DNA of 64,000 nucleotides from Fibrella forsythiae (GCF_017353175.1 NZ_JAFMYW010000004.1:124001-188000); one strand, 5' to 3'; positions 42,053 to 52,049 are shown, counted from the stretch's first letter. Translations and numbers: made by a program. The notes: a model not told the origin generated them from the sequence alone.

Positions 42053-42586
42053 ATGAAAAATTATTTTTTTCCAGCATTTATCATGTTAATTGGGCTGGTA
42101 ACCGGATGCCGGAAAAACTGCGGCCCATCCGGCGAGCCCGTTCTCCAACTCAATCTTCAGAGTAAGAGTCCGTTAATGATCAGCCGTATACGTGCGTTAA
42201 ATGCCCGCCCGGATGCACCGGCCATTACGCTACCATACGGTTACACGTCATCGCAGGTAGCTACCTCGTTGCAGGTACAACTGCCGGTGAACCTGAACAC
42301 CAACCAATCACGGTATGAACTGAGCAGCGGGGCACGCCGCGATACGGTGACGGTCAATTATCAGCGTGTATTTACGTATGAAGATGTTGACTGTGGCTAC
42401 ATCATCAATCTTATGCCCCTGCAGCCTGCCAATTCCGGCCCTATTTCCAACACCAGTATCGTTCAATCCACGATTGGGGAGGTTACGTCGGTCTTTTTTA
42501 CCCGAACGGTTCCTTACCAGATCATCTCGCTCAACGGAGGTATGGCCACCAACACAGGTATCAATGTAACCCTCAGGTGGCCATGA
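42053..42586 (+). CDS. DUF6452-like lipoprotein
   Basis: About 177 residues. The frame is open from 41978 but the ATG at 42053 begins a lipoprotein signal (MKNYFFPAFIMLIGLVTGC). The mature part is beta-rich with YTYEDVDCGYIINL and a cysteine near the start. I associate this with the DUF6452 family found next to DUF6048 in Bacteroidota; recognition is moderate. It overlaps the next gene in an ATGA arrangement, so the two are coupled. Confidence 0.65.
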   Translation: MKNYFFPAFIMLIGLVTGCRKNCGPSGEPVLQLNLQSKSPLMISRIRALNARPDAPAITLPYGYTSSQVATSLQVQLPVNLNTNQSRYELSSGARRDTVTVNYQRVFTYEDVDCGYIINLMPLQPANSGPISNTSIVQSTIGEVTSVFFTRTVPYQIISLNGGMATNTGINVTLRWP

Positions 42587-43260
42587 AAACCAGTTTATTC
42601 GTTCTTGGATGTCTTCTACTTTCTGCGGTCGGGCAAGCTCAGGATTCGATCCCGCTGTATTCAGATGCCATTGCCAAACGAGCCGCGACGCTCCGCCCCA
42701 GTATTGGTCTGGACCTGTATCAGGCTGTCTGGTTTATTCATTCGGCCGGTAAGCACGATTCACCCGCTACGTATGCTTATCCGGTATCAGTGACGGTCTA
42801 TCTTCCCAACAAGAGCCTAACTGGTCGGGGGCAGTCCGTGTATATCAATGCCGGGTACGTTGCCTACGGGGGCATTTTACAGCGAAATATTTACCAGGCT
42901 GGTAGCGGCATACATGTGCGGGCCGGCATTGAACACACTCGACGAGGCCTGATTCTGGGCTACGGCGGCATTGTATCGGGCTGGCTGGGACAGGCATCTT
43001 TCGTGTTCTACGGCCCCACCTTCGGCGATTATCAGGAGTCAATCGGCCAACGGGGCGGGATAGCCATTGGCGGCGAGGGGCATGTCGGTGCAGCTATCCC
43101 ATTCAGCAGCCGACTATCGCTACGTATGGCGTTGCGGGCTACCTTGATGGGCGTTACAACCAACCTGCGCACTCCTCATCTTTCCGGCCTCGACTGGCTA
43201 AGCGAAAAACAGGTGAGCCTGGGCGGTAGCTTACAGGCCAATCTGGTTTTTCGGCTGTAG
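42583..43260 (+). CDS. DUF6048-like outer-membrane protein
   Basis: About 225 residues: signal peptide ending GQAQ, then a small beta-barrel pattern (YINAGYVAYGG ... SGIHVRAGIEHTRRG ... GGSLQANLVFRL, ending in Phe-x-Leu). Translationally coupled to the lipoprotein gene ahead of it. The pair probably forms an envelope unit. Function unknown; the family name is moderately supported. Confidence 0.65.
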   Translation: MKTSLFVLGCLLLSAVGQAQDSIPLYSDAIAKRAATLRPSIGLDLYQAVWFIHSAGKHDSPATYAYPVSVTVYLPNKSLTGRGQSVYINAGYVAYGGILQRNIYQAGSGIHVRAGIEHTRRGLILGYGGIVSGWLGQASFVFYGPTFGDYQESIGQRGGIAIGGEGHVGAAIPFSSRLSLRMALRATLMGVTTNLRTPHLSGLDWLSEKQVSLGGSLQANLVFRL

Positions 43261-43311
43261 GCACCAATCACGATTGGTAACTTTCCGGCAGCGACTGGCG
43301 TTTACGAAATC

Positions 43312-44202
43312 ATGAAAACCATTGCCGCCAACAGCCTGCCACAACTTGAATTTTATCGGTATCTGATCGGAGCCGTCGGTCCGCGCCCCATCGCTTTTGC
43401 CAGCACCATCAGTCTGGAAGGTCACGTCAACCTCAGTCCGTACAGTTTCTTCAATGTGGTTGGGTCTAACCCGCCCATGCTGATGCTGTCGCCCAACCTG
43501 AACCGTAACGGGCATAAGAAGCATACGCTGTTGAATCTGGAAGAAACGGGCGAGGTAGTGATCAACATTGTCAACTATAACATGGTTGAGCAGATGTCGC
43601 TGTCGAGCGCGGAATACGACCGACACGTGAACGAGTTTCAGAAAGCCGGTTTTACCGAAGTCCCATCGAGTCAGGTACGTCCGCCGCGTGTAGCTGAGGC
43701 ACCCGCCGCGTTTGAGTGCGTCGTGCGGCAGATCATTCCTACGGGTGCTAACCCCGGCGCAGGTACGTTGGTACTGGCCGAAGTGCTGGTTGGTCATTTC
43801 CGGGATGATATTTTCACCGATAAAGGCCTGATCGACCCCCGCAGGATTGACCTGATAGGCCGGATGGGAGCCGACTGGTATGTTCGCGCCAATGGCGAAG
43901 CGTTATTTGAGGTTGCCCGCCCCAAAGCAGGCATTGGCTATGATGCACTACCCGCCCCGCTCCGGAATAGTAACATTTTGACCGGCAATGACTTAGGCAA
44001 ATTGGCCAGTTTAGAAGCGTTGCCTGCTGATGATGAAGTACGGGCATATGGAGAAACTCCGGCACTGCAGGAACTCGCCAGCGAAGCCCGCACCGGTTGC
44101 CAGTATTTGCCCGATGTAATGCACCATCGTGCCCATCAGCTGTTGGCCGGCAATAACGTACGTGAAGCGTGGCTTTCACTGTTGCTGGTAACCACTAAAT
44201 AG
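43312..44202 (+). CDS. Flavin reductase-like domain protein
   Basis: A 296-residue cytoplasmic protein. Residues 10-200 form a flavin reductase-like split barrel: GPRPIAFASTISLEGHVNLSPYSFFNVVGSNPPM and the FMN-binding stretch HTLLNLEETGEVVINIVN. The last 90 residues are helical. Family members reduce FMN with NAD(P)H for a partner oxygenase, which is not seen nearby. Confidence 0.88.
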   Translation: MKTIAANSLPQLEFYRYLIGAVGPRPIAFASTISLEGHVNLSPYSFFNVVGSNPPMLMLSPNLNRNGHKKHTLLNLEETGEVVINIVNYNMVEQMSLSSAEYDRHVNEFQKAGFTEVPSSQVRPPRVAEAPAAFECVVRQIIPTGANPGAGTLVLAEVLVGHFRDDIFTDKGLIDPRRIDLIGRMGADWYVRANGEALFEVARPKAGIGYDALPAPLRNSNILTGNDLGKLASLEALPADDEVRAYGETPALQELASEARTGCQYLPDVMHHRAHQLLAGNNVREAWLSLLLVTTK

Positions 44203-44262
44203 TCTTCCAAACAAGTAGGTTTTTCGTAGTGTTCCTGACGTACAACAACGTGATGAACAACC

Positions 44263-44883
44263 ATGAATAATTCAACAACCCGTTCCGGCCTGATTGGCAT
44301 TGGCACGGTGGGCCTGCTCTTAATGGCCATCAGCATTCTGGCACTTATGTCGAGTTGCGCTAAAGACAGCACCGATAAAGTAGATGAGGCGAACAAGAAG
44401 AAAATCGAAAGTCAGTCGGCGGCGATAAGCAGCGATGCCAAGAAAGACGCCATGAACATGGCCGAGAAGATGGTTGATCTGGCTGGCATGAACATTACTG
44501 CCCGCAGCCTGAGCGAGGTAGCCCTGCAACGGGCTACCAATCCGCAGGTTAAAAACTACGCCCGGCAGGTGCTCGACGGTAACCGGCAGGCCGACAATGA
44601 ACTGATGCAACTAGCCCGATCGCTCGGTCTGCAGTTGCCTGCCTCGCTGTCGTCGGAAGGACAGGATCGTCTGGCCGATTTGAAGAGTGTGAAAAGCGGC
44701 ACCGAGTTTGATCTGAAATATTTGGATGAGTTGGGGAAAGTATCGAAAAAGTCGGCCAGTGTAGCGGATGATCTTGACGATAACGGAACAACCGAAGCAG
44801 TACAGGCCTACGGCAAGAAGACCCGGAAGTCGCTCGAATCGCAGGAAGACGCCATCAAGCAGTTGTCTAACGTATTGAATTAA
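44263..44883 (+). CDS. DUF4142 lipoprotein
   Basis: A 206-residue exported protein (lipobox MSSC) with a helical ferritin-like DUF4142 domain: AGMNITARSLSEVALQRATNPQVKNYARQVLDGNRQADNEL and a long C-terminal helix. DUF4142 proteins are periplasmic four-helix bundles of unknown function. Its last four bases overlap the end of the convergent DinB gene. Confidence 0.85.
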   Translation: MNNSTTRSGLIGIGTVGLLLMAISILALMSSCAKDSTDKVDEANKKKIESQSAAISSDAKKDAMNMAEKMVDLAGMNITARSLSEVALQRATNPQVKNYARQVLDGNRQADNELMQLARSLGLQLPASLSSEGQDRLADLKSVKSGTEFDLKYLDELGKVSKKSASVADDLDDNGTTEAVQAYGKKTRKSLESQEDAIKQLSNVLN

Positions 44884-45395
44884 TAGGCCGCCAGCACAGC
44901 CATGTGGTGCCGGGTATGGATTTTAACGAAGTACAGCATTTCCCGGACCGAGATCAGCCCCAATGCCGGGTGCGGAATCTGGTACCGGTCCAACTCTTCC
45001 TCTGACCAGCCGGTCAGTTGCTCGGCAAGCGCCAGGCACGTATCAGCGAGTCTGGCCAGCATAGTGGCTTTATCCGCAGGTACGTCGTCGGTTCGTGGCG
45101 ACAAATTTGCGGGCGCTTTTATCCCCTCTCCAAGCACCTGCTTATACATTTCCTGTATAGCCTCGTAGGTTCGTGAAGGGCCTTTGGCGTAACCCCATTG
45201 CGCAAATACCTCACGCGGGCCAGTCATCAACCGAAGTACCGGCCTCGCCGATAAAAAGAGGTGTTGCGTGGTATCGCCCACCGACCAGCGGCCATTGGGC
45301 CGGTTCGCAAATTCGCTTTCTGTTAATGGTGCAGCAAACCAACTGAAGTCTGCCGCTTCGCTGGCCATTAAAGTGTGCAAATCAGCAATTTTCAT
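44880..45395 (-). CDS. DinB family protein
   Basis: A 171-residue four-helix protein of the DinB/YfiT group; metal-binding histidines in GDTTQHLFLS and KIHTRHHMAVL. Related enzymes include thiol S-transferases such as bacillithiol transferases, but the activity here is unknown. The frame reaches 45449; the ATG at 45395, four bases after the ridA stop, is the natural start, and implies an operon with ridA. Confidence 0.8.
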   Translation of the reverse strand: MKIADLHTLMASEAADFSWFAAPLTESEFANRPNGRWSVGDTTQHLFLSARPVLRLMTGPREVFAQWGYAKGPSRTYEAIQEMYKQVLGEGIKAPANLSPRTDDVPADKATMLARLADTCLALAEQLTGWSEEELDRYQIPHPALGLISVREMLYFVKIHTRHHMAVLAAY

Positions 45396-45399
45396 AGTC

Positions 45400-45795
45400 C
45401 TATACGACCTGCTTCGTGGGCAATACAGCCGCGATAGCTTCCACCTCAATCTTCAGCCCGTAATGCAGTGCCGGTACAGGTACTACAGCACGCGCGGGTT
45501 TGTGATCACCAAAAAAGGCGGCGTACAGACGGTTTACATCGCCCCAGTCATTCACGTCGGTTACGTAGATACGTACCTGAATTACCTGGTCGGGTGCACT
45601 GCCCGACGCCAGCAAAACGGCCCGCAGGTTATAAAAAACCGTTTCAACCTGTAAAGCCAGCGGCGCATCGCTCAGTTTGTCACCGTTGGGCGTTACGGGC
45701 AAAATACCGGAGACGTAGACGAGGCCGTTATGAACAACAGCGGGAGAATAATGACCACCCGCCGGGGCGACCTTCGTAGCTTGGATAAATTTCAT
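45400..45795 (-). CDS. RidA family enamine/imine deaminase
   Basis: About 131 residues of the YjgF/YER057c/RidA fold, which hydrolyses reactive enamine and imine intermediates from PLP enzymes. Patterns: AGGHYSPAVVHNGLVYVSGILPV, VIQVRIYVTD, and PARAVVPVPALHYGLKIEVEAIA. The conserved Arg in PARAVV is present. The start at 45795 (MKFIQATKVAP) is preferred over the open frame to 45852. Followed by the DinB gene on the same strand. Confidence 0.88.
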   Translation of the reverse strand: MKFIQATKVAPAGGHYSPAVVHNGLVYVSGILPVTPNGDKLSDAPLALQVETVFYNLRAVLLASGSAPDQVIQVRIYVTDVNDWGDVNRLYAAFFGDHKPARAVVPVPALHYGLKIEVEAIAAVLPTKQVV

Positions 45796-45878
45796 CAGGG
45801 CAACTCGTCGACGAGTCAGTTGGTTAGCCAAATATAAACGCTGCGTCATCATTCGCTACGTATAATGACCTTTCCGCG

Positions 45879-46385
45879 ATGAATTCGAACCGTCTCTTTT
45901 TAGTATTGGCAATAGGGATAGCCATCGGTTTGTGGGCGTATGGCCGATACGTTGCTATACCCAAACCGCCACATCGTCGCCCGGCAGGTGCTACCTCGCC
46001 CAACAATCGGCGCGTTGAGAAATCAGATGATGACTGGAAAATAAACCTGACGCGCGCCCAATACAACGTTTTGCGGGGAAGCGACACTGAATGGCCCGGC
46101 AGTAGCCCGCTTGTGCACGAACACCGGCCAGGTACGTTCGTGTGCGCGGGTTGCCGTAATCCGCTGTTTTCATCAGCCACGAAGTTTGAATCGAACACGG
46201 GCTGGCCCAGTTTTTACGCACCGATAGTAACCAACGCCATCTATACCGAAGCCGACGGAAGCCGCACGGAAGTTCGGTGCGCCGTTTGCGATGGGCACCT
46301 GGGCCATGTATTCACCGACGGCCCCGCCCCTACCGGCCTGCGCTACTGTATGAACGGCGTGGCGATGGCATTTGAGACAAAGTAG
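45879..46385 (+). CDS. msrB: Peptide-methionine (R)-S-oxide reductase
   Basis: A 168-residue exported repair enzyme that reduces methionine-R-sulfoxide. An N-terminal anchor (LFLVLAIGIAIGLWAYG) precedes the MsrB domain with zinc cysteines CAGC and CAVC, substrate region FESNTGWPSF, and the catalytic Cys in RYCMNG. It is divergent from ridA with an 83-base gap. No MsrA is fused or adjacent. Confidence 0.95.
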   Translation: MNSNRLFLVLAIGIAIGLWAYGRYVAIPKPPHRRPAGATSPNNRRVEKSDDDWKINLTRAQYNVLRGSDTEWPGSSPLVHEHRPGTFVCAGCRNPLFSSATKFESNTGWPSFYAPIVTNAIYTEADGSRTEVRCAVCDGHLGHVFTDGPAPTGLRYCMNGVAMAFETK

Positions 46386-46501
46386 ACTATCAGTAACGTG
46401 ATGATACTGATAAGCTGCCACTATTTTTTTCGTTTGGTGGTTTACCAGACAGGTAGTCGCTGCTGACTGCCCCTCCCTCTCAATCCACCAATCAATCATT
46501 T

Positions 46502-48274
46502 ATGAAGTTACTATACACGTACCTGCGTCAGTATTGGGGTTTGTTGGCGCTGGCCCTTGTGCTGGCCTCGATCAACCAGATTTTCTCGCTGCTCGACCCC
46601 TATATTTTTCGTAAGATCATTGACCAATATGTGGTCAAATCAGGCACGATCCTGAAAGGAACCGACTTCTGGGGCTTCCTGAGCGATGGTGCCGGTCTGC
46701 TGATTCTCCAGGCCCTCGGCGTGGCTATGGTCAGCCGGATTGCCAAGAATTTTCAGGATTACTACGTCAACGTGATCACGCAGCGCATGGGCGCGCAACT
46801 GTACACGGATGGCCTGCGCCACTCGCTCGAACTGCCTTACCAGGTGTTTGAAGATCAACGGTCGGGCGAAACGCTCGGCATTCTGCAAAAGGTGCGGGCC
46901 GATGTCGAAAAGCTAATTCAATCGTTCGTGAACGTCCTGTTTACGTCGATCGTCGGCATCGTATTCGTGATGTGGTATGCCACCACGGTTTACTGGCCTA
47001 TTGCTCCCGCCTATTTCCTGACCATCCCGCTGCTCGGTTTCGTAAGCTCCTTGCTGAGCAAGAAGATCAAGGTCGTTCAGAAGAACATCGTGGCCGAAAC
47101 TACGGCCCTGGCGGGGTCAACCACCGAAAGCCTGCGCAACATTGAGTTGGTGAAAAGCCTGGGTCTGGCCCAACAGGAAACCGAACGGCTGAACGGCACT
47201 ACCACCAAAATTCTGAAGCTGGAGCTGAAAAAGGTCCGCTATATCCGGTCGCTGTCGTTTGTGCAGGGAACGTTCGTGAACCTGCTGCGCAACGCCATTA
47301 TGCTGCTGATGCTGTTTCTGGTGGTGCAGGGCAAAATTACGGTGGGCGAATTCTTCTCGCTGTTCATCTATTCCTTCGCCATTTTCGGCCCGTTGCAGGA
47401 ACTGGGCAACATCATCAACGTATACCGCGAAACGGAGGCATCACTGGCCAATTTCCAGCGTATTCTCGACACGCCCCGCGACAAGAAACCCGAACACCCG
47501 CAGCCTATTCACCGCATCGAACAACTGGCGTTTGACGACGTACGGTTCAAACACCTTTCGGCCAACGTACCTGCGCTGGCAGGCATTTCGTTCGACCTGA
47601 AAGTGGGCGAAACCATCGCGTTTGTCGGGCCATCGGGTTCAGGAAAAACCACGCTGGTGAAGCTGCTGGTTGGTTTGTACCAACCCATGTCGGGACAGAT
47701 TCTGTACAATAGCATTCCCGGCTCCAACATCAATCTCGACGAACTCCGCGAGCAGATCGGCTTCGTAACGCAGGACACGCAACTGTTTGCCGGTACCATC
47801 CGCGAAAACCTGAAATTCGTGGCCCCCAACGCCACCGACGATGACTGTCTGAAAGCGCTGCACCAGGCTGCGGCTGATTCGCTGCTGGCCCGCGCCCCGC
47901 AAGGCCTTGACACGGTAATTGGTGAAGGCGGCGTGAAGGTATCGGGTGGTGAAAAACAACGCCTGAGCATTGCCCGCTCCCTGTTACGCCAGCCCGCGCT
48001 GCTGGTATTCGACGAAGCCACTTCGGCTCTCGACTCGCTGACGGAAGAAGAAATTACCAATACAGTTCGTGAACTGTCGCAATCACGCCAACGGATGACC
48101 ATCCTGATTGCTCACCGCCTCAGTACAATCCTCCACGCCGACCGGATCTTCGTGCTCGAAAAAGGGCACGTCGTAGAACAGGGTGGCCACAACGAACTGC
48201 TGGAACACAAAGGTCTGTATTACGCCATGTGGCGTCAGCAGATCGGCGAGCGCAAGGCCATGATGGCGGTATAG
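46502..48274 (+). CDS. ABC transporter, fused permease and ATPase
   Basis: A 590-residue half-transporter of the lipid/multidrug exporter type: six helices (about residues 12-310), then an ATPase with Walker A GPSGSGKTTLVKLL, signature VSGGEKQRLSIAR and Walker B LLVFDEATSALD. It works as a homodimer or with another half. The substrate is unknown. It starts 116 bases after msrB and ends 7 bases before the convergent T9SS gene. Confidence 0.94.
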   Translation: MKLLYTYLRQYWGLLALALVLASINQIFSLLDPYIFRKIIDQYVVKSGTILKGTDFWGFLSDGAGLLILQALGVAMVSRIAKNFQDYYVNVITQRMGAQLYTDGLRHSLELPYQVFEDQRSGETLGILQKVRADVEKLIQSFVNVLFTSIVGIVFVMWYATTVYWPIAPAYFLTIPLLGFVSSLLSKKIKVVQKNIVAETTALAGSTTESLRNIELVKSLGLAQQETERLNGTTTKILKLELKKVRYIRSLSFVQGTFVNLLRNAIMLLMLFLVVQGKITVGEFFSLFIYSFAIFGPLQELGNIINVYRETEASLANFQRILDTPRDKKPEHPQPIHRIEQLAFDDVRFKHLSANVPALAGISFDLKVGETIAFVGPSGSGKTTLVKLLVGLYQPMSGQILYNSIPGSNINLDELREQIGFVTQDTQLFAGTIRENLKFVAPNATDDDCLKALHQAAADSLLARAPQGLDTVIGEGGVKVSGGEKQRLSIARSLLRQPALLVFDEATSALDSLTEEEITNTVRELSQSRQRMTILIAHRLSTILHADRIFVLEKGHVVEQGGHNELLEHKGLYYAMWRQQIGERKAMMAV

Positions 48275-48280
48275 GTACGT

Positions 48281-49873
48281 TCAATAAGCCACAATCAACC
48301 GTCCCTGCTTTTGCTTCTGGCTTATTTTCTCGCGTTGCTGTAATTCATAGTCGATCTGCCAGGCGTAGACACCGCCCATGCAAACGGAGCCGTTGACAAA
48401 ACCGTCCCATTGAAATGGGGCGGTTTGGGTATGGAAGATCAGTTCGCCCCAGCGGTTGAAGATTGATAGCGATTTGAGGGTGATATCACCACAGGCAATC
48501 GGCTGAAACAGGTCGTTCAGGCCATCGGCGTTGGGGGTAAACAGGTCGGGTGTGTACACCACGCAGCCGCACTCTCCGTAGTCGATATCGATCGAGTCGC
48601 GTATGGTGGTGCAGGCGTTGGTCACCGTGGCCAGATACGTACCTGAGCGGCCAACGGTTCGTTCGGTTTGCGGAAAGGCATCCTGCCAGGCGAATGTACC
48701 TTCGGCAAACATGGGTTTGATGGTGTATACCTCGGCCCCGCACAGTTCCCTGTTTGGCCCCAGGTCCAGTTGTGGCGGCTTGATAAAGCTGACCCGAATG
48801 GTGTCGGTAACCACACAACCCGCCTGACTGATGCGCAGGCTATACGTTCCGTTCTGCGCCACCTGAAAGCTGGGCTGACCGGAGCCATCCTGCCAGCGGT
48901 AGTTTGGGGCGTTGGCGGGGCCTCTGAGCGTAAGCGACTGCGCGTTGCAAAGCGTTGTGTCTCTCCCCAGGGTAAAGTTCAGGGCATAATCAACCACGAT
49001 GGTGTCGCTCAGTATTTTGCAGGGCGTGGTTACGGTTACCCAGTATTTGCCGGGTTTGGTGACCAGGTACGTTGGTGAGGTGTTGCCGTCGTTCCAGCGA
49101 TAATCGGTGGCGCCGGGCGTTTTGGCGTTCAGCAGGTACGTGCTTTTACGGCCGCAGAGCGTCGTATCGTTTCCCAGGTTCAGTTCGATCGGCACCAGCG
49201 ATACGTCGTCGATGAAAACGTAATAGAACGCCAGCATGGCGGGTAGCTTGTTGAAGCTACCAATTGTCACGAACCGTTCGCCACCTTTAGCTTCAAACGT
49301 GCCGCTTATCTTGTCCCATTTGAACGACCCCGATACCGTCGAGGCTTGGGCATCGAGCACCTGCGGTTTGGCAAATAACAGGCTTTTGGCCGTTGAGGTC
49401 AGCGGCTGGTTCGAGAAATGCGCGCCTATCGTACCGGCGATATACTGGTTCGGGTTGCGGGAACTGACGTACATCTCGAAGTAATAGCATTTGGCGGCTT
49501 CGAGTGGTTTGGTAAGCGGCGTTGCCAGGTATTCGGCCCAGCCCTGATCCAGAAACAGCCGGGCCAGCCCAACGCCGGTGCGTGGCGGCACTTCGATCTG
49601 ATTGGTCGGGAAACACTGATTATAGAAGTCGGGGGTTGCCAGGTTGGGGTTATACCAGGGCACGGCCTCTTCCAGCAGATTATCCTGCCGGGGGCAGTTC
49701 TGGTATTTTTCGAAGCTCCCATTGGGAATTAGTTCCTGCCCCATAGCTACACCGCCGGCAAATACCAGGACACAGGTCGGCAGCCAGAAACGGAGTTCTG
49801 AACACACGATGTGGTACAGGTTTGTTAGCAGTGTCATCAGAGCCACCCAGGCAGTTGAATACGCGCTAAACAC
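48281..49873 (-). CDS. Secreted protein with gliding-motility type C-terminal domain
   Basis: A 530-residue T9SS cargo. After a long leader (an internal start at codon 13, MTLLTNLYH, is possible) come an N-terminal carbohydrate-binding-like part (PNGSFEKYQNCP ... YYFEMYVSSRNPNQ ... YYVFIDDVSL), three Ig-like repeats of the form LGxDTTLC ... WQDG ... YxVxV, and a type B sorting domain (YTPDLFTPNADGLNDLFQP ... LSIFNRWGELIF ... WDGFVNG ... GGVYAWQI). It is most likely surface-attached or released. Confidence 0.9.
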   Translation of the reverse strand: MFSAYSTAWVALMTLLTNLYHIVCSELRFWLPTCVLVFAGGVAMGQELIPNGSFEKYQNCPRQDNLLEEAVPWYNPNLATPDFYNQCFPTNQIEVPPRTGVGLARLFLDQGWAEYLATPLTKPLEAAKCYYFEMYVSSRNPNQYIAGTIGAHFSNQPLTSTAKSLLFAKPQVLDAQASTVSGSFKWDKISGTFEAKGGERFVTIGSFNKLPAMLAFYYVFIDDVSLVPIELNLGNDTTLCGRKSTYLLNAKTPGATDYRWNDGNTSPTYLVTKPGKYWVTVTTPCKILSDTIVVDYALNFTLGRDTTLCNAQSLTLRGPANAPNYRWQDGSGQPSFQVAQNGTYSLRISQAGCVVTDTIRVSFIKPPQLDLGPNRELCGAEVYTIKPMFAEGTFAWQDAFPQTERTVGRSGTYLATVTNACTTIRDSIDIDYGECGCVVYTPDLFTPNADGLNDLFQPIACGDITLKSLSIFNRWGELIFHTQTAPFQWDGFVNGSVCMGGVYAWQIDYELQQREKISQKQKQGRLIVAY

Positions 49874-50000
49874 TTGACGCCTAAACTGATATGAGCTTGC
49901 TAAAGCTACGCAAAATCAGGCATAAAGCCGGTAAGTACGCAAGGCGAATACGCTGTCACTGATGTAAGAACCAATGCTTTTCGGCTAGCGGTCGACCCGG

Positions 50001-50744
50001 CTACAGTTGACGGATCTTTATGTTCCGAAACCAGACGCTGCTGCCCCAATCCTGCAGGCCAATTCGACCGCTGAATTTCCCTTTGCTCATGGGCGAATCT
50101 TTGAGCTTGCTGGCAGCTACCAGTTTTTTCCAGTCGGCGCTGGTCAGCTCATGTTCCTGAATGCTATAGCCGTTGAGCGAGACCGTCAGTCGGTTCTTTT
50201 TCAGGATAAAATGCACCTTGTTCCAACCGCCAACGGGTTCAACTTCGCGCACTCGGGCCACCGCCAGATTGAAGAAATCGCCCGCCCGGTGGCCCTGCTG
50301 CTTGTCTTCGCCAACACCGGCCAGAATGGCATCGTCTTCGATCTGAAGTTCCAGGCCGGTATCGTAGACGTTCTTGAATTGAGGCTGCTCCTGCACAAAG
50401 AAGAAAATGCCGCTATTGGTAAACTTGTCGACTTTCCATTCGGCTTTAAATTCGAAATCGCCGGATATCGGTGCGTCTGTAACCAGATCGCCGCCGTCGG
50501 GGGCCTTATTTCCCGCCCGGGTAGGTACGTTCAGATGCAATGCGCCCTGATCAATCTGCCACGACGAGCCAACTTTAGTTCCTGGTGCACCATACTTGTG
50601 CCAGCCTGCGGTGTTCTGCCCATTGAAGAGCAGTTTCCACCCCTCTTTCTTTTCCTGCGCCGACAATGCATTGAGCGGTTGCGCCTGCAACCCGGTGAAG
50701 GCAATACTTACGAGCAGGCTAAAAGCAATTGATCGGGTCAACAT
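50001..50744 (-). CDS. DUF1080 protein (copy 2)
   Basis: A 247-residue secreted paralogue of the gene at 41210: GWKLLFNGQNTAGWHKYG, GGDLVTDAPISGDFEFKAEWKV, NSGIFFFVQEQP, TGLELQIEDD, WFRNIKIRQL. Signal peptide ends LQAQ. Typical length of a single DUF1080 domain. The two copies are not adjacent and have diverged. Confidence 0.9.
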   Translation of the reverse strand: MLTRSIAFSLLVSIAFTGLQAQPLNALSAQEKKEGWKLLFNGQNTAGWHKYGAPGTKVGSSWQIDQGALHLNVPTRAGNKAPDGGDLVTDAPISGDFEFKAEWKVDKFTNSGIFFFVQEQPQFKNVYDTGLELQIEDDAILAGVGEDKQQGHRAGDFFNLAVARVREVEPVGGWNKVHFILKKNRLTVSLNGYSIQEHELTSADWKKLVAASKLKDSPMSKGKFSGRIGLQDWGSSVWFRNIKIRQL

Positions 50745-50951
50745 AGTTGATTGAGGTAAAAAAACCGGATAAAAACGACATGGGGTATGCCAGGCCTAAA
50801 AGCGCTGGTTACCAATCAGAGAACAAACCAGTGTGCGCCCGCTTGCTACTCAAATTGCCCCTCAGCTGCCCCTTCTACAACCAGCACGTTTGGCCCGGTT
50901 TTCGTGTTTAACAGGCAGGGGCGAAGATGGAGCTTCGGCCTCACCGTAACA

Positions 50952-52049
50952 ATGAAGCTATTTCTCCGGCTGGTGCCGTTTTCTTTCTTCTTTCTATTGG
51001 CAACAGGCTTCGGGCCTGCCAATCTGGCTGGCGATGCAGTTATTGCGCTTCAACCCGAAACCTTACCGTTTACCCCAACGGGCTATTACATCGAAAGCGT
51101 GCAGGACAAACGCCAGCAGCGCGAAGCCTTTGCCAGCCTGATTATCCGTCCCGATAAGCCTACTGTACCGGTTGATCTGGATGGCGGCACGGGCCCCGCT
51201 ATTTACAAATACATTTCACGAAGTTTGAAACAGAACCGGTCGCTTCGGCCCATTGTGCTGCGTATAACGGTGGGTAACCTCACTGAAACGGCGGGTCCGA
51301 AAGGCATGATCAATGGTCGGCTGAACCTATCGCTGGCATTTGATGTGAAACGTGAAGATGAGCAGCTTTCGCTCGTGACCTATCAGGGGAATGCGCGGTA
51401 TCAGCGCCCGCCGGGGCAAACGCAGGTCATTGAAAAAGTGATTCGGCAAAGCGTAAACGAAGGCCTTCGTTTCCTGAATAATTTCATAAATAAAGAGTCA
51501 GACAACGTACCTGTACTGGCCAGTAAGATCTCAGTTACCTTCAACAACATCACCACGCGCACACCGGCCAGTAGCGACACCGTTTTTTATGATCCTGCCC
51601 GACCGCTCACCTGGGACGATTTCCGGGCTATTCCGCCCACTACCAGCCGCTATGCTGCTCAGATTATGCCCGGCGTAGCGTATGAGGGCCATAGCGATGT
51701 TGAGAAAGGAAGCATAGACGTGAAACTGAAGCTGAAGGTGTTCATGCTCAAAAGCCAGTCGTGGGTAAAAGCCATTGGCCACAACGACTACGCCCTGAAT
51801 CACGAGCAACGCCATTTCGACATTGCGCGGCTGGCTATGGAAGATTTCAGGAAGCGGGTTAATCCTGATAGTCTGTCGCTCAATGATTACAACAGCAACA
51901 TTCAGTATCAGTACATTGAGATGTACCGTGCGCTGAGTTTACGGCAACAGCAATATGACGACGAAACTGCCCACGGCATTAACCAGGGCGTACAGGCCCG
52001 CTGGAATAACCGGCTTGATTCGGAGTTACGTACTTTTGGGCTCAAGTGA
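50952..52049 (+). CDS. Exported protein with HExxH motif (DUF922-like)
   Basis: About 365 residues. The frame is open from 50787 but the ATG at 50952 starts a signal peptide (MKLFLRLVPFSFFFLLATG). The C-terminal third contains LTWDDFRAIPP ... YALNHEQRHFDIARLAMEDFRKRV; HEQRH fits the HExxH zinc-protease pattern and the wider segment resembles the DUF922 group of secreted Zn-proteases. The N-terminal 230 residues are unrecognised, beta-rich and may be a substrate-binding part. Confidence 0.7.
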   Translation: MKLFLRLVPFSFFFLLATGFGPANLAGDAVIALQPETLPFTPTGYYIESVQDKRQQREAFASLIIRPDKPTVPVDLDGGTGPAIYKYISRSLKQNRSLRPIVLRITVGNLTETAGPKGMINGRLNLSLAFDVKREDEQLSLVTYQGNARYQRPPGQTQVIEKVIRQSVNEGLRFLNNFINKESDNVPVLASKISVTFNNITTRTPASSDTVFYDPARPLTWDDFRAIPPTTSRYAAQIMPGVAYEGHSDVEKGSIDVKLKLKVFMLKSQSWVKAIGHNDYALNHEQRHFDIARLAMEDFRKRVNPDSLSLNDYNSNIQYQYIEMYRALSLRQQQYDDETAHGINQGVQARWNNRLDSELRTFGLK

